From the NCBI GenBank assembly GCA_014359765.1, contig JACIYT010000002.1, forward strand, positions 124,001 through 188,000: a stretch of DNA of 64,000 nt. Direction: 5' to 3'. A program made the position numbers and the translations under genes. Shown here piece by piece: positions 52,957-64,000 of this stretch. Each line of letters opens with the position of its first letter. Position 1 is the stretch's first letter. The stretch is from Roseovarius sp. (GTDB lineage: Bacteria > Pseudomonadota > Alphaproteobacteria > Rhodobacterales > Rhodobacteraceae). The notes beneath the pieces were generated by a model. The model was not told the origin of the DNA. It was given only the letters and a program-made list of their open reading frames with translations, and ran no database searches.

Positions 52957-53904
52957 CTATCCGCGCCAGTCGAAGAACCCCGGCCCGGCCTCGGCCAGAA
53001 GCCGCGCGGCCATCTCGCGCCCCAGTGCCGCGCCATCCTCGACGGGGGCGGTCGCGTCGTCCATGTGCCTTGCCCGGCCGTCGGGGCGCAGGATCTCGCC
53101 GCGCAGGCGCAGCGTGCCACCTGACAGCTCGGCGAGCCCCGCGATTGGCGTCTCGCAGGAGCCGTCGAGCGTCGCGAGAAAGGCGCGCTCGGCCGCGAGC
53201 CGCGCGCCCGTCGGCCCGTCATGGATCGCCGCGAGCATATCGGCGGTGCGGGTGTCGCCTGTCCGCCGCTCGATCCCGATGGCGCCCTGGGCCACCGCGG
53301 GCAGCATCACCTCGGGCGCGACCGGCGCCGTCGCCACATCCGCCCGGCCCAGCCGGTTGAGCCCCGCCATGGCGAGAAAGGTGCAGGCTGCCACGCCATC
53401 GGCGAGCTTCTTCAGCCGGGTCTGCACATTGCCGCGGAATTCGACCACCTCGAGATGCGGGAAGGCCAGCAGCACCTGCGCCCGGCGCCGCAGCGACGAG
53501 GTGCCGACGCGCGCCCCTTCGGGCAGATCGGCAAGCCCCGCAGCGCCGCCCGAGACGAAGGCATCGCGCACATCCTCGCGCGGCAGGTAGCAATCGAGCG
53601 TGAGCCCCTCGGGCTGCACCACCGGCATGTCCTTCATCGAATGCACGGCGATATCGATTTCGCCTGCCAGCAACGCCGCCTCGATCTCGCGGGTAAAGAG
53701 CCCCTTGCCGCCGATCTCGCGGAGGGGGCGATCCTGCACCCGGTCGCCGGTGGTCCGGATCACCACGATCTCGAAGGCCGCCGCGGGCAGGTCGAACGCC
53801 GCCTGCAAACGGTGCTGCGTCTCATGGGCCTGCGCGAGCGCGAGCGGCGAGCCGCGCGTGCCGATCTTCAGCGGATGGGTCGGGGTGGGCAGATCGCGTG
53901 TCAT
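52957..53904 (-). CDS. hemC: Porphobilinogen deaminase (hydroxymethylbilane synthase)
   Basis: 315 residues: 'KIGTRGSPLALAQA', 'GGKGLFTREIEAALLAGEIDIAVHSMKDMP', 'VGTSSLRRRAQ' and the cofactor cysteine in 'LDGSCETPIAGLAEL', which carries the dipyrromethane. Condenses four porphobilinogens to hydroxymethylbilane in haem/bacteriochlorophyll/cobalamin synthesis. Divergent from hemE with 109 bases between, so they may share control. Confidence 0.96.
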   Translation of the reverse strand: MTRDLPTPTHPLKIGTRGSPLALAQAHETQHRLQAAFDLPAAAFEIVVIRTTGDRVQDRPLREIGGKGLFTREIEAALLAGEIDIAVHSMKDMPVVQPEGLTLDCYLPREDVRDAFVSGGAAGLADLPEGARVGTSSLRRRAQVLLAFPHLEVVEFRGNVQTRLKKLADGVAACTFLAMAGLNRLGRADVATAPVAPEVMLPAVAQGAIGIERRTGDTRTADMLAAIHDGPTGARLAAERAFLATLDGSCETPIAGLAELSGGTLRLRGEILRPDGRARHMDDATAPVEDGAALGREMAARLLAEAGPGFFDWRG

Positions 53905-54013
53905 GCGCGCCGGTTTAGACCCGCGCCAGGGTCGAGGCAAGCGCGCTTGGCATGGCTCGCGGCCTTGACAAGGCGCGCGCGGGGGGGGACCACGGGGCCA
54001 AACGGAGGACGAG

Positions 54014-55048
54014 ATGCCGAAAACCAAGCCGATCCTGCGCGCGCTCGGCGGCGAGACGCTGCCCGTGCCGCCCATCTGGATGATGCGGCAGGCGGGGCGT
54101 TACCTGCCGGAATACCGCGCCACGCGGGCCGAGGCGGGCGATTTCCTGTCGCTGTGCTACAACAGCGACCTGGCGACCGAGGTCACGCTGCAACCGATCC
54201 GGCGCTACGGGTTCGACGCGGCGATCCTGTTTGCCGATATCCTGCTCTTGCCGCAGGCCCTCGGGGCCGATCTGTGGTTCGCTGCGGGCGAGGGGCCGCG
54301 CCTCTCGACGATCACCGACCGCGCCGGGCTGGACCGGCTGCGGCCGGTGGCGGATATTCACGAGACGCTTGCGCCCGTCTATCAGACCGTGCGCAACCTC
54401 GCGGGCGCGCTGCGCCCCGAGGTGGCGCTCATCGGCTTCGCGGGCGCGCCCTGGACCGTGGCCACCTACATGATCGCCGGGCGCGGCACACCCGATCAGG
54501 GCCCGGCGCACGCGCTCAAAGACAGCGACCGCGCGACCTTCGAGGCGCTGATCGACCTGCTGACCGAGGCGACGGTCGAATATCTCTCGGCGCAGATCGA
54601 CGCGGGCGCCGAGGTGGTCAAGCTCTTCGACAGCTGGGCCGGATCGCTCCGGGGCGCGGATTTCGACCGCTACGCGATCGAACCCACGCGCCGCATCATC
54701 GCCGCGCTGAAAGAGCGGCACCCGACCATCCCGGTCATCGCCTTCCCGCGCGAGGCCGGGGAGCGGTATATCGGCTTTCATCGTGCGACCGGCGCCGATT
54801 GCGTCGCCGTGGACGATTCGGTGAGCGCCGAGTGGGTGGCCGAAAAGGTGCAGGTGGATGGCTGCGTGCAGGGCAATCTGAGGTCGTCGCACATGGTCAC
54901 GGGCGGCGAGGCGCTCGTGTCCGAGACGCGGCGCATCGTCCGGGCGCTCTCGGGCGGGCCGCATATCTTCAACCTGGGCCACGGCATCACGCCCGATGCC
55001 GATCCCGACAACGTGCAGCGGATGATCGACGCGGTGCGCGGCGGCTGA
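54014..55048 (+). CDS. hemE: Uroporphyrinogen decarboxylase
   Basis: 344 residues; '[20 protein letters not shown]' is the UroD signature, with '[12 protein letters not shown]' (catalytic aspartate) and '[18 protein letters not shown]'. Converts uroporphyrinogen III to coproporphyrinogen III. GGAGGACGAG precedes the start. Ends 3 bases from convergent cmk. Confidence 0.97.
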   Translation: MPKTKPILRALGGETLPVPPIWMMRQAGRYLPEYRATRAEAGDFLSLCYNSDLATEVTLQPIRRYGFDAAILFADILLLPQALGADLWFAAGEGPRLSTITDRAGLDRLRPVADIHETLAPVYQTVRNLAGALRPEVALIGFAGAPWTVATYMIAGRGTPDQGPAHALKDSDRATFEALIDLLTEATVEYLSAQIDAGAEVVKLFDSWAGSLRGADFDRYAIEPTRRIIAALKERHPTIPVIAFPREAGERYIGFHRATGADCVAVDDSVSAEWVAEKVQVDGCVQGNLRSSHMVTGGEALVSETRRIVRALSGGPHIFNLGHGITPDADPDNVQRMIDAVRGG

Positions 55049-55051
55049 GGA

Positions 55052-55678
55052 TCAGCCGGCGGGCTGCCGGGCGGCCAGCACGCGGCTGACCTCGGCCGCG
55101 GCGGCGGCCACTGCCTCGTCGATGGTCATTGCCGAGGTGTCGAGCAGCAGCGCATCGGGCGCGGGGCGCAGCGGGGCCGTGGCACGCGCGCTGTCGCGCG
55201 CGTCGCGCTGGCGCAGGTCCTCGGCCACCTCCTGGAGGGTGACGGCATGGCCCGCGCGCAGCAGTTCGAGATGCCGCCGCCGGGCGCGTTCGGCGTCGGA
55301 GGCGGTGACAAAGAGCTTGACCTCCGCCTCGGGGCAGATCACCGTGCCGATGTCGCGCCCGTCGAGCACGGCACCGCCCGCGCGCCGGGCAAAGGCGCGC
55401 TGGAAATCGAGGAGCGCCTGGCGCACCTCGGGGATGGCGGCGACCCGGCTCGCGGCGAGGGCGACCTCGGGGCTGCGCAGATCCTCGGCATCGAGATCCT
55501 CGGCCCGGAGCGCGCGCGCCGCCGCCACCGCATCCATCCCCCCGAGCATCCGCCGCCCGGTGGCGCGATAGAGCAGCCCGGTGTCGAGATGGGCAAAGCC
55601 GAACCGCGCCGCCAGCGCCCGCCCGATGGTGCCCTTGCCCGCCGCTGCCGGCCCGTCGATTGCGATGGTGAACGCCAT
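55052..55678 (-). CDS. cmk: Cytidylate kinase
   Basis: 208 residues with P-loop '[16 protein letters not shown]', '[11 protein letters not shown]' and '[23 protein letters not shown]', the CMP kinase signatures. Phosphorylates CMP/dCMP. The start at 55678 (MAFTIAIDG) follows GGGGCAGG. Converges with hemE. Confidence 0.95.
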   Translation of the reverse strand: MAFTIAIDGPAAAGKGTIGRALAARFGFAHLDTGLLYRATGRRMLGGMDAVAAARALRAEDLDAEDLRSPEVALAASRVAAIPEVRQALLDFQRAFARRAGGAVLDGRDIGTVICPEAEVKLFVTASDAERARRRHLELLRAGHAVTLQEVAEDLRQRDARDSARATAPLRPAPDALLLDTSAMTIDEAVAAAAAEVSRVLAARQPAG

Positions 55679-55775
55679 TTCCTGCCCCTTTCGGTGGACC
55701 CCCTTGCTAGCCGATCCGCGCCCCTGCCTCAAGCATCGCTTGACGGGGGGGCGGGCGCGGGGCATCACCGCGCTC

Positions 55776-56114
55776 ATGCTGATCTACAAGATTTTCCGCG
55801 CCCATGAATGGGCCGAACTGCGCGACAACGGCGCCACGCGCGGCGCGCCCGTCGATCTGGCGGATGGCTATGTGCATTTCTCCACAGCCGCGCAGCTCCC
55901 CGAGACGGCGGCCCGGCATTTCGCGGGGGAGGAAGGGCTGATGCTCGTCGCCGTCGCGACCGAGCCGCTCGGCGCCGCCCTCCGGTGGGAGCGGTCGCGC
56001 GGTGGCGCGCTGTTTCCCCATCTCTACCGGGAATTGCGGCTCCCGGATGTGGTCTGCGCACAGCCGCTGCCGTTCGAGGATGGCGCGCACCGCTTTCCGG
56101 AGGGGCTGGCGTGA
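55776..56114 (+). CDS. DUF952 family protein
   Basis: 112 residues, full-length DUF952: '[17 protein letters not shown]', '[22 protein letters not shown]' and '[15 protein letters not shown]'. The fold is related to ADP-ribose/glutathione-linked small enzymes but no function is established. Overlaps pyrD by GTGA, so it is co-translated with it. Divergent from cmk. Confidence 0.82.
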   Translation: MLIYKIFRAHEWAELRDNGATRGAPVDLADGYVHFSTAAQLPETAARHFAGEEGLMLVAVATEPLGAALRWERSRGGALFPHLYRELRLPDVVCAQPLPFEDGAHRFPEGLA

Positions 56115-57172
56115 GCGGCGGGCTGGAGAGGCTCGGCCTCGGCCTCCTGCACCGGCTCGACCCCGAGCGCGCGCATGGGCTCGCACTCGGGGCGCTGCGG
56201 CTCGGGCTTGTGCCGCTGCCGGGGCCGGTGAGCACACCGCGCCTGCGCACCACGCTGGCGGGGCTCGACCTGGCCAACCCGGTGGGCCTCGCCGCGGGTT
56301 TCGACAAGAACGCCCGCGCTCTCACCCCGCTCTGCCGTGCGGGGTTCGGCTTTGTCGAGGTGGGGGCGGTCACGCCGCGCGCGCAGCCGGGCAATCCACG
56401 CCCGCGCCTCTTTCGCCTGACGGAGGATCGCGCGGTGATCAATCGCTTCGGCTTCAACAACGAGGGGATGGCAGCGGTGGCGCGGCGCCTTGCCCGGCGT
56501 CCGGCCGGCGGCGTGATCGGGCTCAACCTCGGCGCGAACAAGGACAGCGCCGACCGTGCCGCCGATTTCGCGCAGGTGCTGGCGCATTGCGGCGCGCATC
56601 TCGATTTTGCCACCGTCAATGTCAGCAGCCCCAACACCGAGCGCCTGCGCGAGTTGCAAGGCGCCGAGGCGCTCTCGGCGCTGCTCGAAGGGGTGATGGC
56701 GGCGCGCGCGCGGCTGGCGCGCCCGATCCCGGTCTTTCTCAAGATCGCGCCCGATCTCGATGACAAGGCCCTCGCCGAAATCGCCGGGGTGGCGCTCGGG
56801 AGCGGGCTTGCGGGTATCATTGCGACCAATACGACGCTGTCGCGCGACGGCCTCGAGAGCGCGCATCGCGGGCAGGCTGGCGGCCTCTCGGGGGCGCCGC
56901 TCTTCGCGCGATCGACCCGCGTTCTGGCGCGGCTGTCGGAGCTTTTGGGCGGGCGGCTGCCGCTCATCGGGGTGGGCGGCGTGGGTTCCGCCGAGGATGC
57001 CTATGCCAAGATCCGCGCCGGCGCGAGCGCCGTGCAGCTCTATTCCGCGCTGGTCTATCAGGGGCTGTCGCTGGTGCCGCGGATCGCGCGCGGGCTCGAT
57101 GCGCTGCTGGCGCGCGATGGCTTTGCCTCGGTGGCCGAGGCAGTGGGAACGGGGCGAAAGGAATGGCTGTGA
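56111..57172 (+). CDS. pyrD: Dihydroorotate dehydrogenase (quinone), class 2
   Basis: 353 residues: N-terminal membrane-associating helices ('[26 protein letters not shown]'), FMN-binding '[16 protein letters not shown]', '[24 protein letters not shown]', catalytic serine in 'NVSSPNT', and '[30 protein letters not shown]'. Oxidises dihydroorotate to orotate with quinone. GTG start inside the DUF952 stop; its own 3' end overlaps arsC by 10 bases. Confidence 0.95.
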   Translation: MSGGLERLGLGLLHRLDPERAHGLALGALRLGLVPLPGPVSTPRLRTTLAGLDLANPVGLAAGFDKNARALTPLCRAGFGFVEVGAVTPRAQPGNPRPRLFRLTEDRAVINRFGFNNEGMAAVARRLARRPAGGVIGLNLGANKDSADRAADFAQVLAHCGAHLDFATVNVSSPNTERLRELQGAEALSALLEGVMAARARLARPIPVFLKIAPDLDDKALAEIAGVALGSGLAGIIATNTTLSRDGLESAHRGQAGGLSGAPLFARSTRVLARLSELLGGRLPLIGVGGVGSAEDAYAKIRAGASAVQLYSALVYQGLSLVPRIARGLDALLARDGFASVAEAVGTGRKEWL

Positions 57173-57510
57173 TCGCATATTGGCATAACCCGCGCTGTTC
57201 GAAGTCGCGGCAGGGGCTTGCGCTGTTGCGCGAGCACGGCGCGCAGGTCGAGGAGCGGCGTTATCTCGAGGATGCGCCCTCGGTCGCGGAATTGCATTCG
57301 GTGCTGGCGCGGCTCGGCTGCGCGCCGATCGCGATGATGCGCACGGGCGAGGCGCGCTTTCGCGAGCTGGGGCTCGGCCGCGACAGCGATCCCGAGGCGC
57401 TGATCGCCGCCATGGCCGCGAATCCCGTCCTGATCGAGCGTCCCATTGCCATATCGGGCAGCCGCGCCGTGATCGGCCGCCCGCCCGAGGCGCTGCTCGC
57501 GCTGCTCTGA
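57163..57510 (+). CDS. arsC: ArsC-type (glutaredoxin-dependent) arsenate reductase family protein
   Basis: 115 residues: '[21 protein letters not shown]' holds the active cysteine of the ArsC/Spx thioredoxin-like family, and the C-terminal '[28 protein letters not shown]' is typical of ArsC. Unlike the ArsR-ArsC fusion at 17334 this is the glutaredoxin-coupled class. Attached to pyrD rather than to the ars operon, so an arsenate role is family-based only; a housekeeping YffB-like role is possible. Confidence 0.85.
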   Translation: MAVIAYWHNPRCSKSRQGLALLREHGAQVEERRYLEDAPSVAELHSVLARLGCAPIAMMRTGEARFRELGLGRDSDPEALIAAMAANPVLIERPIAISGSRAVIGRPPEALLALL

Positions 57511-57605
57511 GCGCATCGCCGCCTGCGGTGTTGGACAGGTGCGCCGCGCCGCGCTAAGAGGTGGCCAAACGGCCCATTCTGCAAACGCATTTTCAGGAGG
57601 CCCGC

Positions 57606-58946
57606 ATGGCCAGGAAACTTTTCGGCACCGACGGGATTCGCGGACAGGCCAATGCCTGGCCGATGACCGCGGACATGGCATTGCGCCTCGGGGCGGCGGC
57701 GGGGTGCCATTTCCGCACCGACAAGAAGGAACACCGCGTCGTCATCGGCAAGGATACGCGCCGCTCGGGCTACATGATCGAATATGCGCTGACTGCCGGG
57801 TTCACCTCGACCGGCATGGACGTGTTCCTGCTCGGCCCGGTTCCGACGCCCGCGATCGGCTATCTCACCCATGCGCTGCGCGCCGATGTGGGCGTGATGA
57901 TCTCCGCCAGTCACAACCCCGCCTGCGACAACGGGATCAAGCTGTTCGGTCCTGACGGTTTCAAGCTGAGCGATGCGGCTGAGGCCGAGATCGAGCGTTT
58001 GCTGGAGGAGGGGGTGAGCCCCGTAGCGCCCGGGAATATCGGCCGCGCCCGCCGGATCGAGGATGCGCGCGGGCGCTATGTGGAATATGCCAAGACCACC
58101 TTTCCGCGTGGTCGCCGCCTCGAAGGGCTGCGAATCGTTGTGGATTGCGCCAATGGCGCCGCCTATCGCACCGCGCCCGATGTGCTGTGGGAACTGGGCG
58201 CCGAGGTGATCGCGATCGGGGTGGCGCCGGACGGCTACAACATCAACCTCGATTGCGGCTCCACCCGGCCCGAGGCGGCGGCGCGCAAGGTGCTGGAGAC
58301 GCGCGCCGATCTCGGAATCTGTCTCGATGGCGATGCCGACCGGGTGGTGCTGATCGACGAGACGGGCAGGGTGGCCGATGGCGATCAGATCATGGCGCTC
58401 ATCGCGACCCGCTGGGGGCGCGAGGGGCGGCTGGCGGGCGATACGCTGGTGGCCACGGTCATGTCCAATCTCGGGCTGGAGCGGTATCTGGCCGCGCAGG
58501 GGATCGCGCTCAGGCGCACGCCGGTGGGCGACCGGCATGTGGTCGAGGCGATGCGCGCGGGCGGGCACAACCTGGGCGGCGAGCAATCGGGCCATATCGT
58601 GATGACCGATTTCGCCACCACCGGGGACGGGCTCATCGGGGCGCTGCAATTCCTTGCCGCCATGGTCGAGACCGGCAAGCCGGCGAGCGCGCTGGCGCAG
58701 GTCTTTGCCCCGGTGCCGCAGCGCCTCGTCAACGTGCGCTTTGGCGAGGGCAAGACCCCGCTTGCGACCGATATCGTCCAGAGCGCCGTCGCCGAGGCCG
58801 AGGCCGCGCTCGGCGGTGACGGGCGGCTGCTGATTCGCGCCTCGGGCACCGAGCCGCTCATCCGGGTAATGGCTGAGGCGCTCGATCCCGGGCTGCTCGA
58901 GCAGGTGATGACCCGGGTCGTCGGCGCGGTCGAAGCGGCGTCCTGA
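57606..58946 (+). CDS. glmM: Phosphoglucosamine mutase
   Basis: 446 residues: '[13 protein letters not shown]', catalytic phosphoserine S102 in '[18 protein letters not shown]', metal loop '[11 protein letters not shown]', substrate loop '[12 protein letters not shown]' and phosphate loop '[12 protein letters not shown]'. Makes glucosamine 1-phosphate for UDP-GlcNAc and cell wall. AGGAGG 4 bases before the ATG. Confidence 0.97.
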   Translation: MARKLFGTDGIRGQANAWPMTADMALRLGAAAGCHFRTDKKEHRVVIGKDTRRSGYMIEYALTAGFTSTGMDVFLLGPVPTPAIGYLTHALRADVGVMISASHNPACDNGIKLFGPDGFKLSDAAEAEIERLLEEGVSPVAPGNIGRARRIEDARGRYVEYAKTTFPRGRRLEGLRIVVDCANGAAYRTAPDVLWELGAEVIAIGVAPDGYNINLDCGSTRPEAAARKVLETRADLGICLDGDADRVVLIDETGRVADGDQIMALIATRWGREGRLAGDTLVATVMSNLGLERYLAAQGIALRRTPVGDRHVVEAMRAGGHNLGGEQSGHIVMTDFATTGDGLIGALQFLAAMVETGKPASALAQVFAPVPQRLVNVRFGEGKTPLATDIVQSAVAEAEAALGGDGRLLIRASGTEPLIRVMAEALDPGLLEQVMTRVVGAVEAAS

Positions 58947-58982
58947 CGCGCTCAGCGGCAGGCAAGCGCCGCGCGCATCGGA

Positions 58983-59345
<363 letters not shown>

Positions 59346-59400
59346 CTAGCCAAGCTCCCGCCCCGAGACCAGTCCCATTTGCCGCGCATGTGGAAAAGAG

Positions 59401-59433
59401 TTGCCGCGCGCGGCAGGCGTTCTATTATTGTTC
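59401..59433 (+). promoter_or_regulatory. SOS promoter: LexA box GTTC-N7-GTTC over the -10
   Basis: GTTCTATTATTGTTC (59419-59433) is a perfect alphaproteobacterial LexA site. A promoter fits exactly: TTGCCG (59401-59406), 16-base spacer, TATTAT (59423-59428) inside the box. Transcription would begin near 59435, so the ATG at 59436 is probably leaderless. LexA would occlude the -10. Confidence 0.8.
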
Positions 59434-59435
59434 TC

Positions 59436-59846
59436 ATGTTTCTGCCGCGTCCCCCCGCCGCCCTCGTCGCCGCCCGCCTGCCCCGGGTGCCGCCCGGCGC
59501 GCGCGTCGCGGTGGCGGGGCTCGTCCTGGTGCGCCAGCGGCCCGGCACGGCCAAGGGGGTGGTGTTCCTCACCCTCGAGGATGAGACCGGCGTGGTCAAT
59601 GTCGTGATCTGGCGAAAGGTGTTCGAGCGGTTCCGCCGCGCGGTGATCGCCGGGCGCCTCCTGCGGGTGACGGGGCGGGTGGAGCGGCAGGCGGATGTGC
59701 TGCACCTCGTGGCCGAGGAAATCGAGGATATCTCCGACCTGCTCGACCGCCTCGCCGATCCCGATTTCACACCCGCGGCACCCGATCCGGCGCGGGTTTT
59801 CCCGGGGGGCGGGGGTCAATCGACCCCCTGCCAGTCATCGGGGTGA
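59436..59846 (+). CDS. Stand-alone C-terminal OB-fold domain of error-prone polymerase DnaE2
   Basis: 136 residues that match only the last part of DnaE2: 'VAVAGLVLVRQRPGTAKGVVFLTLEDETG', 'VVIWRKVFERFRRAVIAGRLLRVTGRVERQ' and 'LHLVAEEIEDISDLL'. No PHP, palm, finger or helix-hairpin-helix parts exist upstream, where the ferredoxin gene lies. It sits directly behind a perfect LexA box, so it is either a residue of a deleted SOS mutagenesis gene or a functional DNA-binding module induced on damage. The frame is intact and ends normally. The 3' end overlaps the convergent lectin gene by 31 bases. Confidence 0.8.
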   Translation: MFLPRPPAALVAARLPRVPPGARVAVAGLVLVRQRPGTAKGVVFLTLEDETGVVNVVIWRKVFERFRRAVIAGRLLRVTGRVERQADVLHLVAEEIEDISDLLDRLADPDFTPAAPDPARVFPGGGGQSTPCQSSG

Positions 59847-60169
59847 TATGCCGCGCCGATGGCCAGCCAGCGCAGACGAATCCGCGCCACGCGGGTATCG
59901 CTCCAGGTGCGGAACACCACGTCAAACCCTTCGGCCGTCACGTTCTCGGCGCTGATATCGATGCGCGTGTTGGCGCCGTGGTCGATATCCCAGAGCGACG
60001 GCGTCACCTGCACGACGGGCGGGGCGCGAAAGGCCGGCGAGAAGGTGATGCGCTTGCGCCGCTCGCGCGGGCCGGTGCCTTTCCACATCTCGCCATCGTT
60101 GTGGTAATCGGAAAAGAGCACCTCGTCGCCCTGGGCGACCCCTATGGCCTCTCTGAGAAATACCTGCAT
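59816..60169 (-). CDS. H-type lectin domain protein
   Basis: 117 residues made almost wholly of one H-type lectin domain: 'RRKRITFSPAFRAPPVVQVTPSLWDID', 'RIDISAENVTAEGFDVVFRTWSDTRVARIRLRWLAIG'. The domain binds N-acetylgalactosamine in snail and Dictyostelium lectins. No signal peptide, so it is cytoplasmic or released otherwise. AGGA lies 5 bases before the ATG at 60169. It follows the atp operon terminator on the same strand. Confidence 0.78.
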   Translation of the reverse strand: MQVFLREAIGVAQGDEVLFSDYHNDGEMWKGTGPRERRKRITFSPAFRAPPVVQVTPSLWDIDHGANTRIDISAENVTAEGFDVVFRTWSDTRVARIRLRWLAIGAAYHPDDWQGVD

Positions 60170-60224
60170 TTGCGTCCTGTCGCGAACTGACCTCAAATAA
60201 TACAGGTTTTCGGCAGGATTGTGG

Positions 60225-60262
60225 CAAAAATATGCAAGGGGCCGCGCGTGGCGGCCCCTTGC
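60225..60262 (-). terminator. Rho-independent terminator of the atp operon
   Basis: 12-bp perfect stem GCAAGGGGCCGC (60234-60245) / GCGGCCCCTTGC (60251-60262), 5-base loop, followed on the minus strand by ATATTTTTG. It starts 20 bases after the atpC stop. Confidence 0.9.
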
Positions 60263-60281
60263 AGCATACGGCGCGCGCGGA

Positions 60282-60707
60282 TCAGCGCGCCGAGATCCCG
60301 ATCTCGTCACCCATGGCGACCATATCGGCCAGCAGCTTGGCCGCGTCATCGACGATGCCCGCCGCGCCCGACTGGCTCTCGCGGGCCTGGGCGAGGCGGT
60401 CGGTCGCCTCGTCCACCATGGCCTTGAAGGTCTCGGCGGTCATGTCGGCGCGCGGCACGGCGCGTTCGGCCAGAACCGACACGCCCGCGCCACTGATCTC
60501 GGCGAAGCCGCCGGTAACGATGAATTCCTGCGTGCCGCCATCGGCAGTGACGCGGACCATGCCGGGGCGCAGGGTGGTGATGAGCGGCGCGTGATCGGCC
60601 ATCGCCGTCAGGTCGCCCGCGGCGCCGGGGATCTGCACCTCGCGCGCGGCGAGCGACGCGAGACGACGCTCGGGGCTCACCAGATCGAATTGCACTGTCT
60701 CAGCCAT
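60282..60707 (-). CDS. atpC: ATP synthase F1 epsilon subunit
   Basis: 141 residues; N-terminal beta-sandwich '[45 protein letters not shown]' is diagnostic. Couples F1 rotation and regulates hydrolysis. Last gene of the atp operon, 52 bases after atpD, before a strong terminator. Confidence 0.96.
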   Translation of the reverse strand: MAETVQFDLVSPERRLASLAAREVQIPGAAGDLTAMADHAPLITTLRPGMVRVTADGGTQEFIVTGGFAEISGAGVSVLAERAVPRADMTAETFKAMVDEATDRLAQARESQSGAAGIVDDAAKLLADMVAMGDEIGISAR

Positions 60708-60759
60708 TCACAGGCCTCCCTTGGGTGTGGGGCGGGCCACCGGGGCCCGCCGCAATGGC

Positions 60760-62202
<1,443 letters not shown>

Positions 62203-63090
62203 TTACAGCGCCTCGGCGCCGGAAATGATTTCGATGAGCTCGTTGGTGATCACGGCCTGACGCGAGCGGTTGTATTCGATGGTCAGCTTGTCGATCATCT
62301 CGCCGGCGTTGCGGGTGGCGTTGTCCATCGCGGACATGCGCGCGCCCTGTTCGGAGGCCCCGTTCTCCAGCAGCGCGCTGAAGATCTGCGTGGCCACGCC
62401 GCGCGGCAGGAGATCGGCGAGGATCGCCGTCTCGTCCGGCTCGTAATCATAGACCGTGCCGGCATCGCCCGCCTCGGCCGCGGCCTCGGCCTCGCCCATA
62501 TCGGCAGGGATGATCTGCTGCATGGTCGGGATCTGGCTCACCACGTTCTCGAACCTGGAATAGAAGATCCTGGCCACGTCGAATTCGCCCGCGTCAAAGC
62601 GCCGGAGCACGTTGGCGGCGATCGCCTGCGCCTCGGCATAGCCGATGCGCTTGACCTCGGAGAGGTCCACATGCTCGATGAACTGCGCGCCGAAGTCACG
62701 GCGCAGCGCATCGCGGCCCTTCTTGCCGACGGTCAGGATCTTGACCGTCTTGCCCTGCGCCATGAGGCGTGCCGCCTCGGCCCGGGCGAGCTTGGCGATA
62801 TTGGCGTTGAAGCCACCGCAAAGGCCCCGCTCGGCGGTCAGCACCACCAGCAGCTGAACCTTGTCCGAGCCGGTCCCCGCCAGAAGGCGCGGCGCGTTCT
62901 CGCCGTCACCCACCGAGGCGGCGAGCTTCCGAACCACGGCGTTGAACCGCTCGGTGTAAGGCCGCGACATTTCCGCGGCCTCCTGCGCGCGGCGAAGTTT
63001 CGCCGCGGCGACCATCTGCATGGCCTTGGTGATCTTGCGGGTCGATTTGACCGACTCGATCCGGTTTTTCAGGTCCTTGAGAGAGGGCAT
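62203..63090 (-). CDS. atpG: ATP synthase F1 gamma subunit
   Basis: 295 residues; '[35 protein letters not shown]' and C-terminal '[41 protein letters not shown]' form the coiled-coil rotor shaft. Start ATG 63090 follows AGGGAGATC. Between atpA and atpD as in other alphaproteobacteria. Confidence 0.97.
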   Translation of the reverse strand: MPSLKDLKNRIESVKSTRKITKAMQMVAAAKLRRAQEAAEMSRPYTERFNAVVRKLAASVGDGENAPRLLAGTGSDKVQLLVVLTAERGLCGGFNANIAKLARAEAARLMAQGKTVKILTVGKKGRDALRRDFGAQFIEHVDLSEVKRIGYAEAQAIAANVLRRFDAGEFDVARIFYSRFENVVSQIPTMQQIIPADMGEAEAAAEAGDAGTVYDYEPDETAILADLLPRGVATQIFSALLENGASEQGARMSAMDNATRNAGEMIDKLTIEYNRSRQAVITNELIEIISGAEAL

Positions 63091-63103
63091 TGCCTGATCT
63101 CCC

Positions 63104-64000
<897 letters not shown>

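Overview
The window is GC-rich DNA of an alphaproteobacterium, most likely a marine-type member of the Rhodobacterales (Rhodobacteraceae/Paracoccaceae). The evidence is the F1 ATP synthase order atpA-G-D-C, a MipZ division ATPase, a SelD fused to an NADH-dehydrogenase-like domain, hemC/hemE divergence, three TRAP-type transporter proteins plus a TRAP-TAXI system, and an SOS box of the alphaproteobacterial form GTTC-N7-GTTC. Many genes overlap by ATGA or GTGA, so the DNA is densely operonic. Identifications are by recognition of motifs and family signatures; no database search was run.

Layout. 1-4163 (+): the tail of a short-chain dehydrogenase, then acyl-CoA synthetase, NmrA-like reductase, AraC-like regulator and thioesterase. 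4208-6241 (-): 2,4-dienoyl-CoA reductase, divergent from a tight nine-gene operon at 6337-17187 (+). That operon holds two acyl-CoA dehydrogenases, enoyl-CoA hydratase, a PaaK-like CoA ligase, both subunits of a biotin-dependent acyl-CoA carboxylase, an altered HMG-CoA-lyase-like enzyme, an MFE-2-like dehydrogenase and a citrate-synthase-like (citryl-CoA lyase) protein. A 16-bp palindrome lies in the divergent promoter. This is the best candidate for an undescribed catabolic pathway. 17310-20460 (+): an arsenic operon, with an ArsR-ArsC fusion whose putative operator covers its own start codon, a GAPDH and ArsJ. Then tRNA-Pro(CGG), a gene-free stretch, and a PglC/PglD-like sugar modification pair.

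22802-34019 is mostly housekeeping and mixed genes: acyl-CoA synthetase, a degenerate M48-like membrane protein, a nitrilase-family amidohydrolase, infA-maf-RNase E/G, selD fusion, mipZ, an EamA permease and a nitronate monooxygenase. 34247-42484 (+) is a second catabolic operon: two crotonases, a CaiB-type CoA-transferase and two acyl-CoA dehydrogenases, followed by a DctQ-DctM-DctP TRAP transporter. 42540-50938 (-) is a third: heteromeric-type acyl-CoA dehydrogenase pair, TAXI binding protein and fused TRAP permease, thioesterase, SDR, DUF35 protein and an Ltp2-like thiolase homologue. It is divergent from a MaoC-like protein lacking the usual dyad and an IclR regulator. The three regions together suggest uptake and CoA-dependent breakdown of unusual (branched, alicyclic or polycyclic) carboxylic acids.

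52801-64000 is core genome: tRNA-Met, hemC, hemE, cmk, DUF952, pyrD, arsC, glmM, a [2Fe-2S] ferredoxin, and the atp operon. Embedded in it, at 59401-59846, is a small gene encoding only the C-terminal OB-fold of error-prone polymerase DnaE2, sitting immediately behind a perfect SOS box and apparently leaderless. This is the most surprising single locus in the window.
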